From assembly GCF_027706145.1 (NCBI RefSeq), contig NZ_JAQFWW010000005.1:1-64000 (forward strand): a stretch of 64,000 bases of DNA. Reading direction: 5' to 3'. Under the pieces are notes generated by a model. It did not search any database, was not told the DNA's origin, and saw nothing but the letters and a program-made list of their open reading frames with translations. Within the stretch, counting starts at the first letter, position 1. The number at the start of each line of letters is the position of its first letter. Of the stretch, positions 1 to 6,676 are shown one piece after another. Source of the stretch: Bacillus changyiensis (GTDB lineage: Bacteria; Bacillota; Bacilli; Bacillales; Bacillaceae). The position numbers and the translations under genes were made by a program.

Positions 1-171
1 GTCCTTTAATCCGGTGTATAAATCCCGGCTGATTAGTTCATATTCATCGGAAAACACCGGAGATAGTTCAGCCGCTGCCCTTGCTTCCAATTGCCCGATG
101 CTGTACCATTTCATTTCAATGTTGCCGCTGCCTTTATGCCTGAACGTGTAACGAATCTTGATAATGTTCAT
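1..171 (-). CDS. hypothetical phage protein, 3' end outside window
   Basis: An open frame starts at the ATG at 171 and runs off the window without a stop, giving 57 residues so far. The start has a good ribosome site (GGTAGGAG) just upstream, overlapping the stop of the next small ORF. The visible part has basic beta-strand-like N-terminal residues (MNIIKIRYTFRHKGSG) and no motif I recognise. It is the leftmost gene of the minus-strand phage cluster, with tight spacing typical of an early operon. Function unknown; that it is a gene is supported by ribosome site, context and open frame only. Confidence 0.6.
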   Translation of the reverse strand, partial: MNIIKIRYTFRHKGSGNIEMKWYSIGQLEARAAAELSPVFSDEYELISRDLYTGLKD

Positions 172-175
172 TCTC

Positions 176-271
176 CTACCTCCCATCATCCTTAATCCAT
201 TGCTGAATCTGTTTTTCTCTGTATCCGGCCAGCAATAAGATCTCAAATACAGCTTTTATTAGCTCAAACAC
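176..271 (-). CDS. possible 31-aa phage peptide
   Basis: A GTG-started frame of 31 codons, preceded by AAGGTGGGA about seven bases upstream. It overlaps the stop of the upstream 69-aa gene by 8 bases and ends just before the next start, the layout of translationally coupled small phage genes. The peptide is an amphipathic helix with a charged C-terminus (REKQIQQWIKDDGR). No family recognised. It could be a chance frame. Confidence 0.4.
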   Translation of the reverse strand: MFELIKAVFEILLLAGYREKQIQQWIKDDGR

Positions 272-473
272 CGAATATCCCACCTTCTCTTTCCCTGATA
301 TGCCCCAATTCCGCACGATCATAGAGTAAGAGAAAAACTTCTTTCACTGGCCGTTTAACGATCTTTGCGATTTTTTCAATGGGTAAACCGCCCTGCCAGT
401 AAGATTCAACTTCTTTCACTTCCTCGGGCTTCCAATCAAAATTGCAGTGATCAAGCATGATATACACACCCAT
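264..473 (-). CDS. small helix-turn-helix phage protein
   Basis: A 69-residue protein. Residues about 30-54 (LPIEKIAKIVKRPVKEVFLLLYD) have the spacing of a helix-turn-helix in which a helix 'IEKIAKIVKR' is followed by a recognition helix, so DNA binding is likely. The ATG at 473 shares its A with the TAA of the upstream 49-aa gene (TAATG), showing translational coupling, and AAGGAGAG lies ten bases upstream. It sits at the distal end of the replication block, where small regulators are common. Role inferred only. Confidence 0.65.
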   Translation of the reverse strand: MGVYIMLDHCNFDWKPEEVKEVESYWQGGLPIEKIAKIVKRPVKEVFLLLYDRAELGHIREREGGIFGV

Positions 474-622
474 TAGGCGCTCTCCTTTATCGCTTTTTCC
501 ATTTCTCGCATTTTCTCTTCTAGCATTTTAATAACTGGTGTCAGGTCTTTACCTTTCCCTAGCTTCCTTGGCGACAATTCGTATACTCCTGGCATCAATG
601 GAATGATGTGATAGTTTTTCAT
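473..622 (-). CDS. 49-aa phage protein
   Basis: A 49-residue frame starting at ATG 622, with TTAGGAG seven bases upstream, immediately after the stop of the DnaC-like ATPase gene. It ends in a TAATG overlap with the next gene. The N-terminus has short beta segments (YHIIPLMPGVYELS); the C-terminus is a charged helix (EEKMREMEKAIKES). I recognise no family. Tight coupling on both sides and a strong ribosome site make it a convincing gene of unknown function. Confidence 0.6.
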   Translation of the reverse strand: MKNYHIIPLMPGVYELSPRKLGKGKDLTPVIKMLEEKMREMEKAIKESA

Positions 623-624
623 TT

Positions 625-1572
625 TCAATCTCCTAATCTATGATTTAATTTCATCCGGTCACCCTTGATGATCACTGTATAATCTCGGCACATTTGATGG
701 ATTCGTGAGCCGAGAGCCTCGTCAATATCAAGCAGCTCGTCCGTTGTAAGTTCTGAAGAGATCAATAAGGGTAGATGGTTTAAGTACCGATAATTCACGA
801 CGGATTGAATTTGTTCAATTTGCCATTCGGTTGCTCTTGGCTGTCCCTTAGCCGGCTTGAATAAATCATCGATAAAGAGCACAGCGACTTTTCGCATGGT
901 GTCAAGTTTTGTTTCAAGCTGGTCAAAATCAGTTTTTAGGGCTCCCATACCTTCAACGTATGGGAAGTACAGGCAGTGAATGGATTTCTTCTTGATGAGG
1001 TTGTTCATGATGGCTGTTAAAAGGTGTGTCTTACCGCTGCCAGGTTGACCAAGTAAGGCAATACTGTTTGAACGTTTTCCGCGGATGTTTTCAAAGTCCT
1101 TGAAATACTCTATTGCGCAATCATAGGCCTCCTTGATCATGTCGGGTTTACCCTCCGTTTTAAAATTTCCAAAGACTAGTTTTTCAAATTCTTCTGTGAT
1201 GCCGCTTGCTGCCATGAGACGGGCTGTTTTCTTTTGTCTCACACACTCACATTGTTTGGAATAGGTGTCTTTCCATTCCCTCGCTTTGTCAGGCGTACAA
1301 ACCTTACCGGTCAGGAAATCATCTTCTGGAACCATTTCCTCTGGAACTAAAAGATTTAGCTTTTCGTCTAAATTCCATTCGGTGTCTTTATGCACTCGAT
1401 AAACGATAATGCCACGGTCTTTACAGGTTGCACATTCATAATCAGCCTCTTCTTCGGAGACGACCTGTGCCGAATATTGAGCTGACTTTTTGCGGAGGTT
1501 TTGCATCATGTTTTGAAATGCCTTGTTTATACTGACCGTTTTTTTCGTCTGCTTTATATGCTGGATAGCCAT
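625..1572 (-). CDS. DnaC/DnaI-like phage helicase loader (AAA+ ATPase)
   Basis: A 315-residue AAA+ protein of the DnaC/DnaI/XkdC type that presumably loads the host replicative helicase on phage origins. The Walker A loop GQPGSGKT is at about residues 175-182, Walker B VLFIDD at 231-236, and an arginine-finger-like GSR near 288-290. Cysteine pairs at C47/C50 and C108/C110 look like the zinc-binding N-terminal domain seen in DnaI. The proposed start overlaps the end of the DnaD-type gene by 131 bases; a later start is possible but Met22/23 would still overlap. The neighbour is the expected initiator partner, as in PBSX and skin. Confidence 0.88.
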   Translation of the reverse strand: MAIQHIKQTKKTVSINKAFQNMMQNLRKKSAQYSAQVVSEEEADYECATCKDRGIIVYRVHKDTEWNLDEKLNLLVPEEMVPEDDFLTGKVCTPDKAREWKDTYSKQCECVRQKKTARLMAASGITEEFEKLVFGNFKTEGKPDMIKEAYDCAIEYFKDFENIRGKRSNSIALLGQPGSGKTHLLTAIMNNLIKKKSIHCLYFPYVEGMGALKTDFDQLETKLDTMRKVAVLFIDDLFKPAKGQPRATEWQIEQIQSVVNYRYLNHLPLLISSELTTDELLDIDEALGSRIHQMCRDYTVIIKGDRMKLNHRLGD

Positions 1573-2164
1573 TTCCCCACTCCTTACTTTTCATTTCATT
1601 TGATTGTAGGATTCGCTGAACATAAGCCAGATTTCGGGCATTTCGTATGACAGCCTCTTTCATTGCATCTAGCACCTTTTCTTCACCATAATCGTCTATT
1701 AAACTATTAAGCTTTTCAGACATGAAAGATGATAGGTAGCCAAACCCTTCTTCCTCGAAAAACATAAATGGATTACTCAATTTCGTTTCTCCCTTCTGTC
1801 TGCTGTTTTCGGACTGATTACTTGGATCAGGATCTTTTTTCTTGTTGTAATTTCCTAGTTGTATGTATTCCGAATAATTTACTATCGTTACGACAAAGCC
1901 ACGTTTTTGTGGCAGCCTATCCAGCTGCAAATATTTCTGTTTAACCATACGATCTAGTGAGTATTTGATCTGATCAGGCGACCAATTAAAGCGTCTTGCC
2001 AGCTCTACAACTTTAATGACCGTCTGACCAGGATCTAATTTGCCATCAAGCCTATACTCCGCTTTTTTAAATAAATAATCGTATATAGTCTCATCACGCC
2101 CATTATTAAAGGGTAGACGAGGAAGGATGACATACCCCAACCCTTCCATATCCAAGCTGCTCAC
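1442..2164 (-). CDS. phage replication initiator with DnaD-like domain
   Basis: A 240-residue protein. Residues about 25-100 form a winged-helix DNA-binding region (VVELARRFNWSPDQIKYSLD); residues about 135-197 match the DnaD C-terminal domain pattern, with the YVQRIL...W signature near 181-196. Between them is a polar linker (about 107-130). Such proteins bind the phage origin and recruit the helicase loader encoded just downstream. The start is uncertain: GTG at 2164, TTG at 2155 or ATG at 2149 are all in frame, with AGGTGA best placed for the TTG. The tail overlaps the ATPase gene. Confidence 0.8.
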   Translation of the reverse strand: MSSLDMEGLGYVILPRLPFNNGRDETIYDYLFKKAEYRLDGKLDPGQTVIKVVELARRFNWSPDQIKYSLDRMVKQKYLQLDRLPQKRGFVVTIVNYSEYIQLGNYNKKKDPDPSNQSENSRQKGETKLSNPFMFFEEEGFGYLSSFMSEKLNSLIDDYGEEKVLDAMKEAVIRNARNLAYVQRILQSNEMKSKEWGNGYPAYKADEKNGQYKQGISKHDAKPPQKVSSIFGTGRLRRRG

Positions 2165-2185
2165 CTACTTCCTATCACTGAGCTT

Positions 2186-2986
2186 TTAACTGACTAACTC
2201 CGAAAAGTGAATGATGCTATCCAGTTGATTTGTCGCGCGGCAATACTTGCATTTTCCGCAACGTCTTGGCTTTTCTCCACCGTATTTCACCTGAATAATC
2301 CGCTCCATATGCTTTTCAACGTCCTCAAGTTCAATTTCCATTCGAGCTTCATCTATATTGGTTACAGCTTTATCAGGCGGATCTTCTTTTGAAACTCCAA
2401 CGATCAACGGTTCAAGCCATTCTGAACGGCCTGTCATCCGTTTTTCCAATTCTGCGTATAGTGCCATTTGAGTTAAATAACCGTTCGCCTCTACAAAAGA
2501 GCAATAACCTATTTCTGAGTCCCATACTTTTTCACGTAAGGATCGGGCCGTTTTTAAGTCCGCGAAACGTCCGCCAGCAGAATTATAAACGTCAATCTTG
2601 CCTTTCCAAGGAACACCGAACAACTCTGCTGTAATCATCACTTCTTTTTCTCCTGAAAGAACGAACATACAAAGGTCGTCATTGTGAATAGATTCAATCA
2701 TCAAATCCGCCAATTGATACTGCTTGTATAGTTGGCCTTTTTGAGTGAATAAAGAAGGCGTGTTTTTCTTGAATTCATCGAAAGCCTGTTCTCCTTCCAA
2801 CCAAGCATGAACGTACTGGCCGAAGAGAAGGGCCTCCGAAGTTGGAGGGTTCCATTCTCCGTTAATCTCAGCCATAGTTGCAGCCTCGCACTTTAGAAAG
2901 CTTTTATATTGCGAATTGGACATGTAATATTGATCAATCTCGTTAGAGTAATAATTCTCCTTGGTCAGCATCGGAATCGTCCGCAT
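2186..2986 (-). CDS. RecE-like PD-(D/E)XK nuclease (DUF3799 type)
   Basis: A 266-residue putative exonuclease for phage recombination. The nuclease core shows G-K-I-D at about 129-132 followed by A-D-L-K-T at 142-146, the PD-(D/E)XK pattern. The N-terminus carries the MSNSQYKSFLKC segment typical of this family. C33 together with C243, C246 and C249 (CGKCKYC) could form the single-cysteine plus three-cysteine cluster known from Cas4 and AddB. I chose ATG 2986 because GGGTGATC is well spaced before it; a GTG at 2998 is also in frame. It overlaps the end of the upstream partner gene by 44 bases. Confidence 0.78.
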   Translation of the reverse strand: MRTIPMLTKENYYSNEIDQYYMSNSQYKSFLKCEAATMAEINGEWNPPTSEALLFGQYVHAWLEGEQAFDEFKKNTPSLFTQKGQLYKQYQLADLMIESIHNDDLCMFVLSGEKEVMITAELFGVPWKGKIDVYNSAGGRFADLKTARSLREKVWDSEIGYCSFVEANGYLTQMALYAELEKRMTGRSEWLEPLIVGVSKEDPPDKAVTNIDEARMEIELEDVEKHMERIIQVKYGGEKPRRCGKCKYCRATNQLDSIIHFSELVS

Positions 2987-3848
2987 TAGCAGGATCACCC
3001 GCCTTTTGATCTCCTGTTTTCTCTTTCTGCTTTTTGAATTCTTCCTCTACCTTAGATTTGGTTGCACCTGTTGCTTTTGTGTTAAAGTAATCTTCTTTTT
3101 TAGCCATACCATCACGTAGGGCAGTGTAGATGCGACCTATTTTCAAAAAGTCTTGTTCTGTAAATGCATCTAAGTTGCTACCGATGTACTCTTGAATCAT
3201 TTCTTTTGTCACACCAAACTCTTTTTTAAAGAGCGTCATAGCATTTCGCAGCCGGTCTTCCAAAGGTTCTTTATGTCCACTAATTAAGGTTTTTTGACAC
3301 ATATCGACCGCAGCGTCCACTATATCCCCTGGGATAACACCAAGGATGCAGGCACGAACACGGCGCGCTCCTTGGTTTGCTACCATTTCATAAATATCCC
3401 GTGGATCATCAAGTTTTGTAATTTTCCCCCGTGCTTTCCGTTCGTGTTTAACAGTGAAAATCTTTGTTTGTCGAGTGTTTGTTTCAAGGTCCCAAGCGTA
3501 AGCCATTACAGAGGATTCCCCGGCCTTTTGTTCTAATTCCATGATGCCATAATCAATGTTTCCCCAGTTCTGTGCCAAAGCCTCAGCCAGTCGAATAGAA
3601 GGACCAGATACTTTTGAACCCCCTCGCGGATATTCATAGACTGCATTTTCTGCTAACAATCTTCTTTCACAGGCTTTCTTAATGCGTTCAAAAGCTGCAT
3701 AAACATCACGAGGAAACTTTTTTGCAATAACCATAGCTGCCTGTACTTCTTGCGCCTGACGGCTTACTATTGCTTCTGTAGTGACGCTTGTGGTCTGCTC
3801 GCTTTCCGGAACATAGTCTGAATAATCAACCATAGATAATCCATTCAT
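2943..3848 (-). CDS. conserved phage protein partnering the nuclease, probable recombination function
   Basis: A 301-residue protein of a type I recall from many Bacillus and Listeria phages next to RecE-like nucleases, with a conserved central region (YPRGGSKVSGPSIRLAEAL, then NQGARRVRACILGVIPGDIVDAAV near 160-185). The C-terminal 60 residues are charged and low-complexity, as in single-strand annealing or SSB-interacting proteins. Its position in front of the nuclease gene corresponds to the RecT slot of the skin element, so an annealing role is a reasonable inference but is not shown by a motif. The start ATG 3848 overlaps the upstream stop (ATGA). Confidence 0.65.
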   Translation of the reverse strand: MNGLSMVDYSDYVPESEQTTSVTTEAIVSRQAQEVQAAMVIAKKFPRDVYAAFERIKKACERRLLAENAVYEYPRGGSKVSGPSIRLAEALAQNWGNIDYGIMELEQKAGESSVMAYAWDLETNTRQTKIFTVKHERKARGKITKLDDPRDIYEMVANQGARRVRACILGVIPGDIVDAAVDMCQKTLISGHKEPLEDRLRNAMTLFKKEFGVTKEMIQEYIGSNLDAFTEQDFLKIGRIYTALRDGMAKKEDYFNTKATGATKSKVEEEFKKQKEKTGDQKAGDPANADDSDADQGELLL

Positions 3849-4036
3849 TTTGCTGCTTCCACCTTTCTTTTATAGGCTTCTGTGCCTAGCTTTTGCCATT
3901 CTCGATAAGCATCCATAGAGGGAAAACGAAATAGAACCTTTCCTCTCTTATCGATAAAGATAGAACCACCAACCTGTGAAAGCCGATCTTGATCACCAGA
4001 TCTTTCGCTAAATGGTGCTGTGATTGCTTTTGCCAT
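3845..4036 (-). CDS. 63-aa phage protein
   Basis: A 63-residue protein starting at ATG 4036 with a strong AAGGAGG site. The centre (GGSIFIDKRGKVLFRFPSMDAYREWQK) predicts two beta strands and a helix. No family recognised. The stop overlaps the next start by four bases. It begins the block after a 100-base gap that holds a 6-bp-arm dyad (4070-4085), so it may be the first gene of a transcript. Confidence 0.6.
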   Translation of the reverse strand: MAKAITAPFSERSGDQDRLSQVGGSIFIDKRGKVLFRFPSMDAYREWQKLGTEAYKRKVEAAK

Positions 4037-4069
4037 ATTAAAAACCTCCTTGATTATTTAAAAATTATT

Positions 4070-4085
4070 TGATAGACTACTATCA
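4070..4085. promoter_or_regulatory. dyad symmetry upstream of the recombination genes
   Basis: A perfect inverted repeat, TGATAG-ACTA-CTATCA, lies 35 bases before the 63-aa gene in an A/T-rich gap. It could be a regulator site or a chance dyad; no protein can be assigned. Confidence 0.35.
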
Positions 4086-4112
4086 TCGTTATTTTTATTT
4101 TTTTGATTTTTG

Positions 4113-4141
4113 GCCCACCATCCCTTGTGGGCTCTTTTTTT
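4113..4141 (+). terminator. rho-independent terminator facing the operon
   Basis: GCCCAC and GTGGGC form a 6-bp stem with an 8-base loop, followed on the plus strand by TCTTTTTTT. No plus-strand gene precedes it, so it would stop an antisense transcript, or it acts as a weak structure in the minus-strand messenger. Confidence 0.5.
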
Positions 4142-4337
4142 ATTGCCCCGCAAAAAATTCAAACCCAAGTTGCTCCTTTAAGTATCTTTCCAAGTTCTCT
4201 ATCAAAATCACTTCTCCACAATCAATGACATAATCATCCGTTGGCATCACTTCATCACCAAAGAAATCCTTTTTTGATTCCGACTCTGTGAGTTTGTCAT
4301 GCCAGTTGTTTAAAACCATTGGATTTTCAATCATCAT
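4140..4337 (-). CDS. 65-aa acidic phage protein
   Basis: A 65-residue acidic protein (MMIENPMVLNNW at the N-terminus, ending EQLGFEFFAGQ). The frame extends further upstream to a GTG at 4415, but ATG 4337 has an excellent AAAGGAG seven bases before it, and the upstream stretch is occupied by another coupled gene, so the short form is chosen. It overlaps the 46-aa gene before it by 11 bases. No family recognised. Confidence 0.6.
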   Translation of the reverse strand: MMIENPMVLNNWHDKLTESESKKDFFGDEVMPTDDYVIDCGEVILIENLERYLKEQLGFEFFAGQ

Positions 4338-4467
4338 TTGAAAGCTCCTTTCTGTAATTGGCTGCTCGTTCGTCCCATAAAATATGTAGTTCTGGATAGT
4401 TTCGTATTCTTGCACACCATGCTCGAACTTCTAACGCTTTGACTGGTTTATGAATAAAGTGAACCAT
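4327..4467 (-). CDS. 46-aa phage protein
   Basis: A 46-codon frame (starting [14 protein letters not shown], ending KELSNDD) whose ATG overlaps the stop of the 85-aa gene by one base (TGATG), so it is probably translated by re-initiation. It ends just inside the next gene. Tryptophan, arginine and tyrosine residues suggest a folded basic peptide, but I know no family. Confidence 0.55.
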   Translation of the reverse strand: MVHFIHKPVKALEVRAWCARIRNYPELHILWDERAANYRKELSNDD

Positions 4468-4724
4468 CAATTGACATACCTCCGGATGACTGCAAGGTTG
4501 ACTCCTCTTTGTTGCATCTTCATAGCTGTTTGATATAATTTCCCTTTGTTTGCTAGACGGCTGATATCCTCAGTTAACACTTTGATGCTTCCGGCTAAAC
4601 TTATCGCCTCTTCATAGTCACTATCTCTTAATGCTTCTGAAAGCATGGTTGATAACTCCTCAGCTGATTCTATTTTCCGTTTCGCCCGTGGGATATCTTC
4701 TTTAAAAAAATCGTTTGTATTCAT
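4467..4724 (-). CDS. 85-aa helical phage protein
   Basis: An 85-residue, mostly helical protein with heptad-like spacing ([28 protein letters not shown] split by charged residues). Its ATG overlaps the stop of the upstream XRE-type gene by four bases. The C-terminus is basic (RRYVN). No family recognised; structural or regulatory role cannot be inferred. Confidence 0.6.
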   Translation of the reverse strand: MNTNDFFKEDIPRAKRKIESAEELSTMLSEALRDSDYEEAISLAGSIKVLTEDISRLANKGKLYQTAMKMQQRGVNLAVIRRYVN

Positions 4725-5281
4725 GCCAACACTGCCTCCTTTTTTCTCATCGCCACTTGATCCACCAATGCTTTCTTAGTCCATTTATCAGCTAACTTTT
4801 GCATGTTGAGACCATGGCTTCTAGATAACGAGTAGATCAATGTTTTATTGGCTGGGATCAAGTCAAAAATCTGTTTGATCTCATTCATCGGCAACTCCTC
4901 AGTACGTCCCGGTCGATCCTTTGCCACCCATTGGGCTAAATGCTTGGTTGCTTGCAAGGCTTCTTCTAACTGATGAACCATATTGATGACTGCGGTACTT
5001 ACGCTCTCATTTAAAGCCGGATCTATTGGAGCCGCTGCCACAGGATGAAGCTTGAAAAGATAATGTACAAGATCAATATGTTCATAGGCTTCACATGCTT
5101 TAAACCACTTAATACAAAGATCAGGCGTTAATGTAATCAGACCATTTTCAACGTTTGAGACATACGATTGATCCTTGTTTCCAAGCAACCTCCCCATTTG
5201 AAATTGGGTTAAACAAGCTTTCTTTCTCTCCATATGGAGAATCTTGTATAAATTCGCTAGATTATATGGATTGTTCGACAT
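4721..5281 (-). CDS. XRE-family helix-turn-helix phage protein
   Basis: A 186-residue protein. Residues about 15-55 ([20 protein letters not shown], then [10 protein letters not shown]) are a lambda-repressor-type helix-turn-helix. The rest is helical with a second possible recognition helix near 145-165 ([14 protein letters not shown] region). Start ATG 5281 follows CAGGAGG. It lies between the antirepressor and the replication genes, so control of early expression is likely. It is longer than a typical Cro and may be a two-domain regulator. Confidence 0.65.
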   Translation of the reverse strand: MSNNPYNLANLYKILHMERKKACLTQFQMGRLLGNKDQSYVSNVENGLITLTPDLCIKWFKACEAYEHIDLVHYLFKLHPVAAAPIDPALNESVSTAVINMVHQLEEALQATKHLAQWVAKDRPGRTEELPMNEIKQIFDLIPANKTLIYSLSRSHGLNMQKLADKWTKKALVDQVAMRKKEAVLA

Positions 5282-5348
5282 TTGTTCGCCTCCTGAATTA
5301 TTGGATTTTCATTGGTAATATTTATTAATAGGGGGACTCACAAAGGTT

Positions 5349-6056
5349 TTAAGAAACCTTACGAGGAACCCAACTTTCAATATATTTGATCGCGGTGAAC
5401 AGCTCCATACGCTTCAAATCTTTATAGCTAGCAACCCCAAACCGGTCTTTGATTTCACGATACAATTCCTTAAAAAGCCTGGCCGCTTGTGTTTTGTCAT
5501 CCGTGAAAGAATAGACTCGGCGTGCAACGCCTTTTTGAAGCCTACGCTGTTCTCCGTGGTCAAGTGTGATTTGTTCATCCACTTTTGTGTTCAGCTCAAT
5601 CAGCTTATTTTCATGATTGTCCAAGGCTTTTTGCATCTCGTCTTGACGCTGTGATGTTTCAAGTAAGAGTTTAAGAGATTCGATTCGCTGTTCTCTTTCA
5701 GATAAAATTCTCGGGCCGCCATATTGGCCTGTTTTTCTTATGGTTGGGATGACTTCAATCGCTAGCCAATCTTGAAATTGTTCTGCCACTTCATTTTTTG
5801 CTTTGAATGCTAGCTTATAGACTAGTGGTTCGGGGATGAAATCGCCTTTCCCCACTTGTGGGGAATTTTCGGCACAAGTGCCGAAAGGTTTAATGTACTG
5901 ATTAACCCTTCTCCACATCACGTATGTCTTGCCGTTTTTCATCTCTGTAATCCCTAACGATTTTGCGACTTGTTCAACATCGAATAAAATCTGATCGGTT
6001 TCAATTTTGGCAGCAACTTCAAATATTTCATTTTTGAATGTTTGGATTTGATTCAT
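5349..6056 (-). CDS. phage antirepressor, BRO-N plus C-terminal ORF6C-like domain
   Basis: A 235-residue antirepressor. Residues about 5-110 match the BRO-N domain, including the conserved DFIPEPLVYKLAFKAKNEVA and WLAIEVIPTIRKTG stretches. A helical linker (118-165) leads to a C-terminal domain (170-235, FKELYREIKDRFGVASYKDL) like ORF6C. Such proteins antagonise the CI repressor or bind DNA during induction. I chose ATG 6056, with CAGGAGG seven bases upstream, over the longer frame from 6101. Two tandem perfect palindromes lie inside the coding region at 5848-5886. Confidence 0.85.
   Translation of the reverse strand: MNQIQTFKNEIFEVAAKIETDQILFDVEQVAKSLGITEMKNGKTYVMWRRVNQYIKPFGTCAENSPQVGKGDFIPEPLVYKLAFKAKNEVAEQFQDWLAIEVIPTIRKTGQYGGPRILSEREQRIESLKLLLETSQRQDEMQKALDNHENKLIELNTKVDEQITLDHGEQRRLQKGVARRVYSFTDDKTQAARLFKELYREIKDRFGVASYKDLKRMELFTAIKYIESWVPRKVS
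5848..5886. repeat. two tandem perfect palindromes inside the antirepressor gene
   Basis: 5848-5865 reads TTCCCCAC-TT-GTGGGGAA; 5867-5886 reads TTTCGGCAC-AA-GTGCCGAAA. Both have perfect arms (8 and 9 bp), a 2-base centre and a CACnnGTG core, and they are separated by one base. They encode the segment between the two conserved halves of BRO-N. Confidence 0.9.
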
Positions 6057-6110
6057 GCTATAACCTCCTGAGGGCTTGTCCCATAAAAAAAGGGAAAGCA
6101 AAAAAATGAT

Positions 6111-6251
6111 TTAAACTTTGAGTTTTAATTCTTTATCTGTCGTGAAGTAAGGCTCAAATGCTTTTCTGAAACACTCCTCTCGATCCATCGTGCCGTATAC
6201 TTCTTTTCCAACTTTGAGGTTTGTTTTCTTTTTCTTTTTTTCTTTTGCCAT
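6111..6251 (-). CDS. 46-aa lysine-rich phage peptide
   Basis: A 46-codon frame from ATG 6251 with GAGGTGATC seven bases upstream. The N-terminus is strongly basic (MAKEKKKKKTNLKVGK); the C-terminal half (MDREECFRKAFEPYF) is mixed. It sits between the Cro-like gene and the antirepressor, a place where small nucleic-acid-binding peptides are common. No family recognised. Confidence 0.55.
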   Translation of the reverse strand: MAKEKKKKKTNLKVGKEVYGTMDREECFRKAFEPYFTTDKELKLKV

Positions 6252-6329
6252 TAAGATCACCTCACTTCAATGTATTCACGTTGGACAGTTGGACTGACCA
6301 TAGGAGTATGGTATAATCACACATCAACA

Positions 6330-6542
6330 CTAAACGTGAAGTTGATCTTCAAAAAAAAGTTCTTGTACAGTCGTTTTATAATAATTAGCTATACGAATTT
6401 TTATTTCGTCACGGGGTGTGCGGTGACCAGATTCATACATAGCCAAAGTACTTTCACTTATTTCAAGGTCATTTGCAACGAATGAACGCGGTTTATCTCC
6501 TCTGAGCTTTAACAACTTTGCACCATTAATTCTTTTATCCAT
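6330..6542 (-). CDS. Cro-like XRE-family regulator
   Basis: A 70-residue helix-turn-helix protein (LKLRGDKPRSFVANDLEISE, then STLAMYESGHRTP) of the XRE family, transcribed divergently from the CI-type repressor. GGGGGATT lies eight bases before ATG 6542; a TTG at 6548 is also in frame. It is the first gene of the early transcript and so the expected Cro equivalent. The shared 100-base control region carries matching operators. Assignment rests on fold, size and position. Confidence 0.82.
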   Translation of the reverse strand: MDKRINGAKLLKLRGDKPRSFVANDLEISESTLAMYESGHRTPRDEIKIRIANYYKTTVQELFFEDQLHV

Positions 6543-6554
6543 TCTCAATCCCCC

Positions 6555-6653
6555 TTTACATTTCGTGTTGTTCCTCAGTTACAATATTAAACCGCACGAA
6601 ATGTAAAGTCAATACATTTTGTGAAGTTTTTTTATAAAATTCACGTTTCGTGA
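6555..6653. promoter_or_regulatory. phage operator cluster between cro- and cI-type genes
   Basis: Four related sites are visible: TTTACATTTCGTG at 6555-6567, its exact inverse CACGAAATGTAAA at 6595-6607, ACATTTTGTGAA at 6614-6625, and the palindromic TTCACGTTTCGTGA at 6640-6653. Their common CACGAAAnGT element and placement over the divergent promoters fit binding by the CI- and Cro-type proteins. Confidence 0.8.
6584..6612 (-). promoter_or_regulatory. early promoter of the phage minus-strand operon
   Basis: On the minus strand TTGACT (6607-6612) and TAATAT (6584-6589) are separated by exactly 17 bases, a strong sigma-A promoter. One operator (6595-6607) fills the spacer, so bound repressor would block it. 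Confidence 0.8.
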
Positions 6654-6659
6654 TACTAT
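6654..6659 (+). promoter_or_regulatory. probable -10 of the repressor promoter
   Basis: TACTAT lies 18 bases before the repressor start and overlaps the end of the palindromic operator at 6640-6653. The -35 (TTTATA, 6631-6636) is weak, as is common for repressor maintenance promoters. Confidence 0.4.
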
Positions 6660-6676
6660 TTATAAAGGTGATGAAT

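Noticed and set aside
4140..4415. 91-codon version of the acidic phage protein
   Set aside because: The GTG start at 4415 lacks a ribosome site and lies inside the coupled 46-codon gene; ATG 4337 has AAAGGAG.
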